A stretch of DNA of 64,000 bases from Lytechinus variegatus (GCF_018143015.1 NC_054740.1:37822180-37886179); one strand, 5' to 3'. Positions 10,283 to 20,507 are shown, counted from the first letter of the stretch. The notes: generated from the sequence alone by a model not told the origin. Made by a program: numbers and translations.

Positions 10283-12312
10283 TTCCTCATCAAAATGTCA
10301 TCTTTGACATAAAAACACTCAGGAACCTTATCAGCCTCAGCCTCAGAACATGCTTTTTGTGACAAGCTTTTTAATTCTGGGTCTGCCTGTTGTGCCTGTA
10401 CAAGGGAGGATTTACTAAACAAACTACCATTGTTAGCAACAAAGCCTTCAACACTATCCCCATTCAAATCCTTGAAAAAGGTTTCAGCTAACCAGACATC
10501 AGTACTCTCCTCTACATCAGCAGATTCCGCATCATCCTTTTCAGCTCTACGAGTCTGAGACCTAGTAACAACACAATCCGGGAAAATCCCTGGAAAATCT
10601 TCCTGCAACAATTCAGTTTCAGCTACCTCAACGGGCTTTTCCGAAACCACTGGAGATGCAACAACTTTATCTCCAGCCAAGTCGTTACCTAACAAGAAAT
10701 CAACACCTTTCATGGGTAATTCTGGAACGACACCAACAGTCACAGGACCACTAACTAGGTCACACTTTAAGTCGACCTTATGCAAAGGGACCGACATGAA
10801 ATTTGGGCCAATACCTTGAACTAAGACGTTGGCATTCTCTGAACTCTCCGGAGGAAGAGCCGAATCCCCTGGCACCATCAGGGACTGTGCAGCCCCTGTA
10901 TCCCTAAGGATCACCACTGACCTACCAGCAGCACCAGTCGAACAAGGGGATACTTCACCATCATGCAAAAAACTTCTAAAAGTTTCATCAACCTGCTTGA
11001 CTTTATCAGCAAATACCAGAGAAACACTCTCAACATCTTGATTGGGCTCTGATGGAACAAACTCCATCGAGGGAACACTTGTTTGCTTGACAAAACCCAT
11101 GTCTTTCTTAGTTTTGGTTGGCATTCCAACCAATTTCCAACATGATTCTTTCAAATGTCCCGATTTATGACAATGAGTACAAATTTTGGAACTACGACTC
11201 TCAGACCTTTTGGTTGATTCTATGCCCCCACTAGCCTGATTCTTGTTAGCGTCTTTATCCTTACTTGCATATTTTCCCTCACTAGGTTTATTGTGGGATT
11301 CAAATGACCCTTTACCTTTCTTTTTCCAATAATTCTTGAAAGGAGGCCTATCTCCACTACCTTTATGTGTGACCTCAAATTCATCAGCTACTATGGCTGC
11401 TTTACTGACTTCAGTAACTCTATGGTCATCTAAGTGAGATTTAATGCCAAAAGGAAGACTCTTTTTGAATTCTTCTAGGAGGACAACTTCCCTAAGGTGA
11501 ACAAAATCTTTGTCAACTTTCAGTGATCTGTACCACTTATCGAACATCATTTCTTGTTCCCTAGCAAATTCAACATATGTCTGGCCTGATTGTCTTTGCA
11601 TGTTCCTAAATTTATGTCTGTACGCTTCTGGTACTAACTCATATGCATTGAGAATTGTTTCTTTTACTGTAGCATAGTCACATGATTGCATTTCAGAGAG
11701 CGAAGAATAGACTTTTGCAGCCTTTCCAACAAAAACACTTTGAAGGAGAAGAGTCCAGTATTCCTCGGGCCAATTCAATCTCTTGGCCACTTTTTCAAAT
11801 GACACAAAATATGTATCAACTCCCTCTTCATCAAATTTTGGCACAAGGCGAATGTTCTTCGCCACATCAAAGCCTTGGGGAGATTTATCTTTAACAGAGT
11901 TAGTATTAGTATTTGCATGAGTTAACTCCATTTCTTTCAACTTTAACTGGTACTCCAATCTCATTCTCTCCTTTTCAATGTTTATTTTCTCCATTTCAAG
12001 GTTTTGTTTGATTCTCTCTTTTTCCAATTCAATGTTTGCCAGTTGGATCTGAGCATCCTCTGACATATTGATAGAAGTTTCAGGCTCCTCTGTAAGCTTC
12101 ATGTGACTAGCTAACAAGTCAATTATCTCTGCCTTCTTTAAACCTGGGGCTAGAGATACACCCAAATGATCACAAACTGTTACCAAATCATCTTTCTTCA
12201 GTGACTTCAAATGATCATATGACAATTCTGTCATTGCAAGAAATTCTTCAACATCAAATGTAGCCATAGTGAATATACACAAATACAAGCACGTAATAAC
12301 ACAGTACAGCAT
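10240..12312 (-). CDS. gag: Gmr1-like gag and aspartic protease
   Basis: 690 codons; MATFDVEEFL at residue 16 is a plausible real start. A SAP-like segment (about 30-71) and a glutamate- and lysine-rich coiled-coil stretch (85-132) come first. Next is a capsid-type region (about 150-320) whose end, LLEEFKKSLP...ADEFE, resembles the vertebrate SCAN domain, which is thought to descend from Gmr1-like capsids. A CCHC knuckle follows (CTHCHKSGHLKESC, 378-391). The protease active site is DTGAAQS at 471-477. It forms the virus-like particle and processes the polyprotein. Confidence 0.92.
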   Translation of the reverse strand: MLYCVITCLYLCIFTMATFDVEEFLAMTELSYDHLKSLKKDDLVTVCDHLGVSLAPGLKKAEIIDLLASHMKLTEEPETSINMSEDAQIQLANIELEKERIKQNLEMEKINIEKERMRLEYQLKLKEMELTHANTNTNSVKDKSPQGFDVAKNIRLVPKFDEEGVDTYFVSFEKVAKRLNWPEEYWTLLLQSVFVGKAAKVYSSLSEMQSCDYATVKETILNAYELVPEAYRHKFRNMQRQSGQTYVEFAREQEMMFDKWYRSLKVDKDFVHLREVVLLEEFKKSLPFGIKSHLDDHRVTEVSKAAIVADEFEVTHKGSGDRPPFKNYWKKKGKGSFESHNKPSEGKYASKDKDANKNQASGGIESTKRSESRSSKICTHCHKSGHLKESCWKLVGMPTKTKKDMGFVKQTSVPSMEFVPSEPNQDVESVSLVFADKVKQVDETFRSFLHDGEVSPCSTGAAGRSVVILRDTGAAQSLMVPGDSALPPESSENANVLVQGIGPNFMSVPLHKVDLKCDLVSGPVTVGVVPELPMKGVDFLLGNDLAGDKVVASPVVSEKPVEVAETELLQEDFPGIFPDCVVTRSQTRRAEKDDAESADVEESTDVWLAETFFKDLNGDSVEGFVANNGSLFSKSSLVQAQQADPELKSLSQKACSEAEADKVPECFYVKDDILMRKWRPPGDQLMKIGV

Positions 12313-12465
12313 ATTCTAGAACTTTCCAAAATGTTTCCAATTCAAATTGGCTTTTGTTTCCTGAAAAACTGGTTTTAATTTCAAATTGGCTTATTCAAAT
12401 TTGGTTTTCGTTTCCCGGACAACTGTTTTTAGTTTCAAATTGGCTTGTACAAATTGGCTTTCGAT

Positions 12466-12484
12466 TCCCGGACAAGCCCCCAAA
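12466..12484 (-). other. Primer binding site, tRNA-Pro type
   Basis: Read on the minus strand, TGGGGGCTTGTCCGGGAA lies a few bases inside the 5' LTR and differs at about two positions from the tRNA-Pro primer site of murine leukaemia viruses. A second weaker TTCCCGGACAA-like copy lies near 12412-12424. Confidence 0.7.
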
Positions 12485-12490
12485 ATTATT

Positions 12491-13422
12491 TGTTACGATA
12501 CTGCAACAAATAACAAGTGTTTAATTTCTTCTTTGTGTTTAATTTCCTCTTTTTTTTATTACAGGAAATAATTATACATAAATAAAACAAATAATGATCT
12601 TACATAAATCTCTTGAAGTGTCCGATATAAAATCCCGAAGTGATGATGCTATATCCAAGTAATAATCCAAATGATAAAAATCCCAGTTGACTGGCGAAAA
12701 TTCACAATGATGGCGATGATGAAACTGATGTTGAAGTCCGATGAATAATAAGAGTCACTGCAACGAGTTGAAATGTCCGTGAAGACGATGTTGATGATGA
12801 TTAACAGTCAATTTCAGCAATCCATGGGTTGAAGCGTGTTCATTGAACAGGTTGATGATGTTGATGATCTCGATGAGAACTGATAATTTCTCAAAATAAC
12901 TGCAAACAGTTCATTGATGCATAAACTGCTCTGATCTGATCTGGTGAAGTGATCTCATATGATGTGATGTGATCTCCTGCTCTCATATGATGTGATGATC
13001 AAGTGATCTAATATGATGTGATGATGATCATCTTGAAAAATCTGCAGCTTTATACTAATTACAAGTGTTCTAGATCATTCTCAAATTTCGACTAATCTAC
13101 AAGCTTCTAGAATTGTCTTCCAAAAGAACTTTCTCCTTTCGGGAGCAGTCAAAATCCAGAACACTCTTGAATGACCTCATTGAAATCAACAGTGTAAACA
13201 AAATACCTAAGCCTATTCATTTCCACTACCAATACAATTCTATTGTTTGGCTTTTCCTTATTCAACAATAAAACTCCTTGGCCTTTAAATAGGCAAGGCC
13301 TGCATAATAAAAAGACATCCTGGAATGTTCTTTACAATTCTTGGCTATCCTTAAAGGGAAATAACTAATAGATGAATGTAATTGCTTTTAAAATTCTTTT
13401 ACAATTATTCTTATATGTAACA
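12491..13422 (-). repeat. 5' LTR of the Gmr1-like element
   Basis: 932-bp partner of 6462-7393; very few differences seen by eye. In the element's own orientation this is the promoter-bearing LTR. Confidence 0.95.
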
Positions 13423-13860
13423 CTATGGCCAAGTTTCATGAACTAGATTGATAAACTTTTAAAGTTATGATGACAATTCCTCATATAACCCCAGCATGGC
13501 CAAAGTTTATTGACCTTTAAATGACCTTTGACCATAGTAATGTGACTTGAAACTCAGACAGGATCTTTAGAGATGCACTACCACCCTTATGACTAAGTTT
13601 TATAAACTAGTTTATATACTTTCTTCTAAGTTATGATGACATTTCAAAAACTTAACCTTGGTTAAGATTTCGATAATGAGTCCCGCAACATGGTCTAAGT
13701 TCATTGACCTTAAATGACCTTGACCTATCATATGACCTGAAACTCAGGCAGGGTGTTTAATAATACCTGAATACCCTTATGTCCAGGTTTCATGAACTAG
13801 GTCTATATACTTTTTAGGTTATGACATTTCAAAAACTTAACCTTGGTTAAGATATCAATG
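13423..13860 (+). repeat. DR1-type composite repeat, right part
   Basis: Continuation of 6282-6461. It carries two or three units of about 160-180 bp with AAATGACCTTTGACC, GTGACTTGAAACTC and AAGTTATGATGACA phrases and ends in CTTAACCTTGGTTAAGAT. Confidence 0.75.
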
Positions 13861-14179
13861 TTTCGATTCAGAAATCCAGAAATTACAAGCAAAAATAAGA
13901 AAGTAAATAAATCAATAAATGATTAGGCCTAAGTAATTGAATAAATACTTAAGGGATTAATTCAATTCAATCCTTATTTCGCAAAATAGGATAAATATAC
14001 AAAGAAACATCAAATAATGTGATTAAATGATAAAATACATTGTATGGCTTTCCATGAAGGTTATAAGAAACCTGTAAGGCTGGATCGCCAAAACATAGCA
14101 AAAAGACAACAATATTGAAAAAAAAATAACTCAAAGTTATGGATTTAAAAGGCTGCGTGAAAGAAGTTCCTATCCTGCA

Positions 14180-14376
14180 GTATAGGTGGAGTTACATATG
14201 TCTTTCTTGTTAGGCTAAATGTAAGCGATGCGTCTGATGCTGCTGCGAGACTACATTGGGTGCTATGTAGCCACTCTCCGTAGTCTTGTCGCATCAGACG
14301 TATAGTGTAGGTTTCGCGTAGCACTGCCAGATTTGTGACAACAAAGACAAAACTCGCAGTTGCAGCCTCCACCTAG
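14180..14376. repeat. Foldback MITE
   Basis: Outer ends ATAGGTGGAG and CTCCACCTA pair. Inside, GCGTCTGATGC..GAGACTAC is mirrored by GTAGTCT..GCATCAGACG. It explains the minus-strand open frame at 14145-14372. Confidence 0.65.
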
Positions 14377-15774
14377 ATTACAGCTTATCAAAAAAAAATT
14401 TCGATTTATTCAATGTAATGAAATACAATTATAAGAGAAGTTTAAAATGACGTTTCGTGTGGATTGAATCATCAGCAGACACGTTATTCCAAAGACTGCT
14501 TTTTTGAAGAAAATATTGAAAATTAAAATGGAAATTATGAAATAAATATAAATTTACAATGAAGTATGTGCTTGCGTGGGGCGTCAAAAATTGCATTTCT
14601 TAAATGCATTTCTCTCATTTTTATTTCTCCCAAGAATTTCATCAAACTGTTATGTGTATTTTATATCGTGCTTTCATTTGAAAAAATAGTGAAGTAATGT
14701 GGCCTCCCTCGTTTATTTATTTGTTTGTTAGTAGCAGTTAGAAGAAATGTCGCTAAGATTTGTGCATCACATAAAAGACAAATCTTGGCCTTCAAGTTTG
14801 CATTTTACTAATTTAAAAAAAAAAGAATATAGATATTTTGATCAAATTCTGCACTTTCTCCTCCTTGCAAAAATGGAAACCGTGTCTTGAAAGGAAAACA
14901 ATTTACTGACTGTTCTCTTATCATTAGGCATGTAATCTCTCAGTAGCGACTCAAGATGAATCTACTAATAATTGGTGGCATTTGTGTTAACGGGAATACC
15001 TACTCCCCTTGTTACTTTCACTTTTCATTTCAGAGGAGATCTTTTGACAAGGGTTTTGGATACAGTCTTTCCATTTGCCAATGATGGGCTAATATAAGAA
15101 ATAATCACGATCAATATGTCACGACTTTTCATATCTGAAATAGATGGGAAGTCAGTCAACTTCGAGTTGTTTGTACCGTCATTTCGTATGTTAAGTGGCA
15201 TCGGGGACAATAATCCTCCCCACCCACACTACACATTACTGTCAAAGGCATCATGAGGAATTGATTTATGACTAAAAGCTCCTTTTAGAAGTGAGTCGAT
15301 GTGCAATAATCTTAAAATATACCATCCTCACAAGAAAGAAATTACAAAATACGACGAAACGATAATTGCCAATCTATGAGACAGTATCGCTCTGAGGGCT
15401 AGGCGAAGCTTATAGAGAATTAACATGAATTGCAAGGGGATTTGGACGTTGATCAATTTGAGGAGGATAAATGTTCATGGTAACAAATGTTGACAGAAAT
15501 TATTTGCAAGCGCAATAATGAAAAAAAGAAAAAATGAGAAAATAACAGGAATGTTGATAAAGGTTCATTGGAATTGTGATATTTTCCATCATCTTTAGTA
15601 TTAGTATTACTTTGAGATATTATTTTCATCATCGCCATTATCATAATTGTTATGATTAATGTCATTATAAGCATATTGTTTCCACTCTCATTTAATTTCC
15701 AATAGTATCACCATCATTCATATCACAATAAATTGTAAACACGCTATTGTTGGAAATAAACCAAACAATTGTCA
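14377..15774. other. Intronic sequence, nothing recognised
   Basis: AT-rich sequence without coding signal or clear repeat. A run of ATTATCAT-like simple sequence lies near 15600-15660. Confidence 0.5.
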
Positions 15775-15985
15775 TCATCATCATCATCATCATCATATCA
15801 GCCATGTTCAGCCCACTGCAGGGCGAAGGCCTCCTCAAGTTGGTGCCAAAGGTGCTTGTCTTGTGCCGATGCAATCCAATTTATGCCAATGAATTTTGTG
15901 AGCTCGTCACTCCATCCCAATTTTTGTACATTGTACAATGGTATCACTTCCCAAAGTTTAGGCGTTCTCCTCATATCAAAATTTG
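15775..15985 (-). mobile_element. LINE 3' end, 5'-truncated
   Basis: On the minus strand a frame of about 60 codons (15798-15980) reads MRRTPKLWEV, then LGWSDELTKF, GINWIASAQDKHLWHQLEEA and AFALQWAEHG before TGA. It is followed by a (TGATGA)n tail (CATCAT on the + strand, 15776-15797). This is the typical C-terminus and microsatellite tail of RTE-like non-LTR elements; the exact clade is uncertain. The rest of the element is absent. Confidence 0.75.
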
Positions 15986-16043
15986 GGCAATTTTAACTTA
16001 CAAAGTGGACATTATTTACCCTCAGGCCGTAGTCTGAGGGCTT

Positions 16044-16513
16044 TTAAAGGTCAAGTCCACCCCAAAAATGTTGACTTGAATAAATAGAGAAAAATCAAAC
16101 TAGCATGACGCTGACATTTTCATCAAAATCGGATGTAAAATAAAAAAGTTACATGTTAAAGTTTCACTTATTTTTTCAGAATGATATGCACAATTCAGTG
16201 ACAAAAAACTTGCCTGAACCAAATTCCACTTGTTCAGGGAGGAACTAATCGTTGTTTCATTTGATAGTGATGAGAAAAATGGAATATTTCATATTTTTTT
16301 ATAAATACAAAAGAACTGGTGAGTGGATGACGTCATCGGTCTTCTCATTTGCATACCGACCAGTGTGTGCATATATTAGCTTGGTAATGAAATTTTAAAA
16401 TGTCACAACTTTCCTAATTTACATCCAATTTTGATGAAAATTTCAGTCTTGTGCTTGTTGGGTTTTTCTAATTTTATTCAAATCAATTTTTGTTGGGTAG
16501 ATTCGTCCTTTAA
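16044..16513. mobile_element. TTAA-flanked palindromic MITE, family A, copy 1
   Basis: TTAAAGGTCAAGTCCACCCC at the left and CGTCCTTTAA at the right bracket 470 bp that fold back on themselves. Diagnostic inner phrases are TCATCAAAATCGGATGTAAA and its inverse, and TGCAAATGAG-type and GATGACGTCATC blocks. It is non-coding and recurs at 35898, 39503, 42847 and 55061. Confidence 0.85.
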
Positions 16514-16633
16514 ATATTAAACTATTTGTTTCAAATCTTTCTTTAAAATTTGATTAACAATGAAAAAGATAATAGAATTAGTATGGCCATCATATTTTGC
16601 ACTATTCATTGTTGTTTTGTTACTATTTAACAG

Positions 16634-17086
16634 CTGCCGATTTGTTGATGGGTCTCTATTTGCTCATCATCGGGACCCATGACGTCACATATCGTGATAG
16701 CTACAACCAGCATGCGCTTGAATGGACTAATAGTCTTACATGCAAGGTATCTGGACTTCTGGGGATGCTTTCGAGTGAAGTTTCGGTCCTCACTCTCATG
16801 TTCATATCTCTTGAGCGGTACTTCATCATAGTCTACCCATACAGCTTTCAGAGGATAAAAGCCAGGCGAGCGGTGATCGTTTTGATCTTTATTTGGATAA
16901 TCGGGACTATTCTTGCGGTGCTGCCCATAATTCCCGTGGCATACTTCGGTAACTTTTACGGAAGCAATGGTGTTTGTTTCCCTCTTCATCTTCATGAACC
17001 AAAAATGAAAGGCTGGGAATATTCAGCCTTCGTGTTCCTGGGGATAAATACGACTGCCTTCATTGTCATCGTTGTGTCATACACAG
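16634..17086 (+). CDS. Receptor exon: helices 2 to 5
   Basis: Acceptor TTTAACAG and donor GTAGGT; 453 bp equal two bases, 150 codons and one base. It begins ADLLMGLYLL (helix 2) and has the loop-1 cysteine in LTCKVSGLL and helix 3 with SLERYFIIVYPY (ERY in the DRY place). Helix 4 is VIVLIFIWIIGTILAVLPI and loop 2 is FGNFYGSNGVCFPL, whose cysteine should pair with that of loop 1. Helix 5 ends in IVIVVSYTG. A second possible donor at 17091 gives the wrong phase, so 17086 is chosen. Confidence 0.96.
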
Positions 17087-18414
17087 GTAGGTAAATCAAT
17101 ATTCATGTTGGGAAGAGGGAGAGTACTGAGGGGGGGGGGGCACACGATTATTCAATATGCATCTCTAGCAAGGATATTCATGATCTGAAAAGAAAAAAAA
17201 GGCATCGTATAGAAGGGGGACACTTGACTATCGCAGTTTTAGAATTATGTTATGCAATTAAATTTGGTGACAATTTGATTGAACGGCATTGAATCATGAT
17301 CAATTATCGGCAAAATTTGTTTTTTTATTAATCATGATTCGAAAATTGGAATTTTCGGACGAAGGTTTGAACTTTTTAGATGTTCTAAGGTATGCATTAT
17401 ACCGAAAAATCGCAGATATTGAGTAGGCTATATAAATTATGGTATGCACTTGCGTACAGATGGGGGGAGGCTCTTTCTCCTCCACCCCCCCCCCCCCCCC
17501 AAGACCAAGGGGAAAAAAGAAAAAGGATAAGGGTGAAATATATTATTTTTCTGAATATTATGTCAAATCTATCACAAACTTGGAATTTTTAATTAAAAAT
17601 CATTCAACATAACGCAAATAAAACTCGCAACTTTTCATTATTTTTACACGACATGCCATATTGAGTTCCCTCAAAACAACACTGATGGAACTTTGAATTA
17701 GGATTAATTCTTCATTATACAACTCCCAAGAATGTTATATAATCTGATTGGTCCAAATTGGATCACATATTCAGCGAATTGCACTATTGCATCCAAGACG
17801 CAATATCCTGCACTCTGACGTACGCCATACCAAAAGTATTATCCTGTACTCTGACGTCAGAGTGCAGGATAGTGCGAGGTCTGGAATTATCTAGAATAAT
17901 CTAGAATTTAGATCATATATAGCATTCGGGGCAACTCGGTAACATGGGTGATGAGGGGGTTGTATAAAACAAATAATGCACGCATTCTTGTGCATAGAGG
18001 ACTGAAATAATGAACTCGATCTGTGCTCGAATCGCCAAATAGATATACCGCACTCGGTCCTGCGGACCTCGGTGCGGTATATCCATTTGCTCTTCTCGCA
18101 CATCGTTCGCTATTTGGCCCTGCATGCACGCGCTTGTAAACGTGCAGGAGCTCCTTGATTATTTGTATACTAAAATAAGTTTTTGTTATGCTCCTACTAG
18201 TACAGTTATTTGCTTGATGATTCCTTACTTATCTGAAGTTCGATGGTATTTACTTTTATGGTGCCACTTTGCCGTCGGGTGGCCACGACGCATGTTAGCA
18301 TGTTCCGCCACACTGTGTTGAGAGAATATATATGACACCATCAAGTTCTCCATCACTTTCCTAAAAAGATTTTTTTTTCTTTAATGAAATACAGTGATTT
18401 TTTTTCCATGCCAG
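17087..18414 (+). other. Intron with inverted repeats
   Basis: Contains poly-G and poly-C runs (17130 and 17486), a palindromic stretch with GCACTCTGACGT and ACGTCAGAGTGCAGGAT (about 17800-17873), and a 40-bp near-perfect palindrome at 18044-18083. Confidence 0.65.
17745..18140. repeat. Inverted repeats including a 40-bp palindrome
   Basis: ATATACCGCACTCGGTCCTG at 18044 is followed at once by its near-mirror GCGGACCTCGGTGCGGTATAT. Further out, TCGCCAAATAGATAT and the ATCCATTTG..TTTGGCC side pair weakly. Another inverted pair (CCTGCACTCTGACG / GTCAGAGTGCAGG) lies at 17807-17873. Probably one or two decayed foldback elements. Confidence 0.55.
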
Positions 18415-18582
18415 GTATGTTTGTCAGCATTCGGAGAACGAGAAGAGCGGCCGCACAGTGTGGTATGAAAGGAGACATGGCCTATGCGAAGCGTTTCTTC
18501 TTCATCATCCTTACTGATTCCCTGTGCTGGCTTCCAATAGCAATCCTCAAAGTCGTCTCACTGTGTGATTTTGTCATTTCAG
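18415..18582 (+). CDS. Receptor exon: loop 3 and helix 6
   Basis: Acceptor TCCATGCCAG and donor GTGGGT; 168 bp equal two bases, 55 codons and one base. It reads MFVSIRRTRRAAAQCGMKGD (intracellular loop 3) and then AYAKRFFFIILTDSLCWLPI (helix 6, as VANRFFFIVFSDAICWIPV in vertebrate RXFP). The junction G|GT with the previous exon and G|AA with the next are both in frame. The donor abuts a foldback element. Confidence 0.95.
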
Positions 18583-18584
18583 GT

Positions 18585-18768
18585 GGGTGTTTCATAAAGC
18601 TGTTCGTATAAGTTAAGAGCAACTTTAGGAAAGACTGGTAAACATCTCTCAATCGCGAAGCAATCACCGATGAACATAATTATTATCATTTACCAAAAAG
18701 AAAGAATCACCAGTCGTTCTTAAAGTCGCTCTTGACTTACCAACAGCTTTGTGAAATGGCCCTCTGGT
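18585..18768. mobile_element. Foldback MITE, family C, copy 1, abutting a splice donor
   Basis: TTTCATAAAGCTGTTCGTA and AAGTTAAGAGCAACTTTA at the left are mirrored by TAAAGTCGCTCTTGACTT and CCAACAGCTTTGTGAAATGG at the right. A second copy is at 31510-31697. The left end starts within two to three bases of the donor at 18583. Confidence 0.8.
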
Positions 18769-19244
18769 ATATAGGTATTTCATTGATCATGGGGAATTTT
18801 GGCACGTAGACGTACACAGGATCGAAGAACATGGAACATGCATTGTCAAATATCCTCCATGACAAAAAAACAGAAGTCTTTGTCGAAAATTGTTAAATCA
18901 AACAGCAGTTGAGTGCTTGTATCCGGACAATCGACACTATATTTGGAAAGTTTGTCGTCAGCTCCAAAACTGAGGATGAAAATGTTGTTCCAGTACACCA
19001 CTTTTCGACAAGGACATCCCAGCTGTTCTTTGTCATTTGACGGTTATTTTTAATACATTTACTGTGTTCTTCTAAATGCCTCTGAAAGTCGCGAGGAGGA
19101 TTTTAAGAACTTCCTCATAGCAATATAGCAACATTTAATACCAGTGCATGTAATTCTGTAATACATCGTGGTAGGCTTAATTATTTCATTTATCGTGCAA
19201 TAACAGTAGCGAGAGATAGACAACAACTAAGAGAAATAAAATGT

Positions 19245-19363
19245 ACACTCTAAAAATGAAGTGCTAATTAAGCTCTTAAAGAGCGTGTATAGTGACTGCA
19301 CTTCGGAGTGCTGATTTGTCTAGTTCTTTAAGAGCTAAATTAGCACTTCATTTTTTAGAGTGT
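19245..19363. mobile_element. Short palindromic MITE (ACACTCTAAAAA ends)
   Basis: ACACTCTAAAAATGAAGTGC and AATTAAGCTCTTAAAGA are mirrored by TCTTTAAGAGCTAAATTAGC and ACTTCATTTTTTAGAGTGT. About 119 bp, non-coding. Confidence 0.8.
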
Positions 19364-19554
19364 GCATTAACATTCAGGCAAAATAGCAAATGTTATTTGG
19401 TACCTTGTCGATAAATTACTATATTTTCTACCAACTATATGAAACTGATGTGAACATCGATTGGTGTTTTGTGTTTCGAAAGTTTATTAAAACGGGACGT
19501 TTATTTTTTAACCATTTTACCAGATCATGACAGTGTATTTCCTATTTTGTAGGA

Positions 19555-19792
19555 GGGGAGACCGGGGTTAGTTGGAACATGGGGTAAGTTGAAACATTGT
19601 ACTTTTCTTTAATGCCTGTAAAATAAATTTATGCAATACTGCCCTCAATTTATTGCAATAATGATTCAACACTGTTGTATTATTAATAGCAATAAATTGA
19701 GGGTAGTATTGCATTAATTTCTTTTACAGGCTTTTAAAGAAAATTACAATGTTTCAACTTACCCTATGTTCCAACTAACCCCGGTCTCCCCT
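19555..19792. mobile_element. Palindromic MITE (GGGGAGACCGGGG ends)
   Basis: GGGGAGACCGGGGTTAGTTG ... ACATTGTA at the left is mirrored by TACAATGTTTCAACTTACCC ... CCCCGGTCTCCCC at the right. An inner pair CCTCAATTTATTGCAATA / AATAAATTGAGGGTAGTAT follows. TA lies at both outer borders, as for Tc1/mariner-type insertions. Confidence 0.8.
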
Positions 19793-20177
19793 AATAATGA
19801 TAATAATAATAATCATAATAATAGTTATCGTAATGATAGCAATAAAACAAAATGAATAATAATAGTAACAGTTGTAATGATAGTAATAATACTTATAATG
19901 ACAATACTGATAATACTAATACTAATGATGATGATTGTATTGACATAGCGTCTTTCGAGAGAATATACTGAGCGCTGTTAACGGGATAAAACAGGTTAAG
20001 TCTTACAGTTATACATGTGTGTTTTAAGATGCTTTTCAATAGGTTGACGGAAGAAATGTTTCTGAGAGTTTGAAGGAGTTTGTTCCAAAGACAGGGGGTA
20101 GGAGATTGAAAAAAAAAATTCATGGGCTTTGTTTAATCTTCACGTTTACTTTTTGCCCCATTATCACAATTATACAG

Positions 20178-20297
20178 AAACCCTCTACGGCTGGATCGTG
20201 GTTTTCGTACTGCCAATAAACAGCGCCCTCAATCCAATTCTCTACACCATTAGTACCACACCCTTCGTGATGTGGTTCTTGCGATCCATCAAGAGAG
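20178..20297 (+). CDS. Receptor exon: helix 7 and NPILY
   Basis: Acceptor AATTATACAG. It reads TLYGWIVVFVLPINSALNPI and then LYT..PFVMWFLRSIKR. The helix-7 motif NSALNPILYT is identical to vertebrate RXFP. The donor GTAAAT at 20298 ends the exon one base into a Gly codon (G|GT with 25646). If this donor is not used the frame runs on to TAA at 20504-20506. Confidence 0.93.
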
Positions 20298-20506
20298 GTA
20301 AATGGTCAACATCCCGTTGCTACATGGGCCGTAAAATTGACATGTCAGAAGCCAGAGGTTCGTGCCATCTAATCCTCCAACTAGCACACTCTTTTAGAAA
20401 TGGCTTCCACCACAACGTATTAGTAGTTGGTTTGCCCAAGGTTTGCCGTAGCTTCACCGCCAGCCCTTCACAAGTACTCATGAACTGCAATACAATCAGA
20501 CACTAA
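20298..20506 (+). CDS. Possible alternative receptor C-terminus by read-through of the donor
   Basis: When the intron at 20298 is kept, the frame continues about 69 codons, starting GKWSTSRCYMGRKIDMSEAR and ending NCNTIRH before TAA. It has several Ser, Thr and Cys residues but no motif I recognise. It may be a real shorter isoform, an older terminal exon or chance. Confidence 0.35.
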
Positions 20507-20507
20507 T

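Larger units (their letters stand above)
6462..13422 (-). mobile_element. Gmr1-like Ty3/gypsy LTR retrotransposon, looks whole
   Basis: A 6,961-bp element in antisense to the receptor gene. Two 932-bp LTRs begin TGTTAC and end GTAACA. They are flanked by the 4-bp repeat CTAT (6458-6461 and 13423-13426). Between them lie one gag-protease frame and one frame with integrase, then reverse transcriptase, then RNase H. Ty3/gypsy-type proteins with the integrase first is the hallmark of the Gmr1 group known from deuterostomes. A primer site resembling the tRNA-Pro type and a G-rich polypurine tract are present. By eye the LTRs are almost identical and both frames are open, so the insertion looks recent and unbroken. 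No envelope gene was seen. Confidence 0.95.
6054..16633 (+). other. Large intron hosting the Gmr1-like element
   Basis: A 10.6-kb phase-1 intron between helix 1 and helix 2. It contains a DR1-type composite repeat (about 6282-6461 and 13423-13860) split by the LTR element, a MITE (14180-14376), a LINE end (15775-15985) and one TTAA-flanked palindromic MITE (16044-16513). From 14377 to 15774 nothing else was recognised. Confidence 0.85.
18769..20177 (+). other. Intron remainder with two MITEs
   Basis: Apart from the elements at 19245 and 19555 there is an AATAATAAT-type simple region (19793-19930). No coding signal. Confidence 0.6.

Noticed and set aside
10829-11894. Plus-strand frames of about 70 codons within the LTR element
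   Set aside because: Shadows of the gag frame on the opposite strand.
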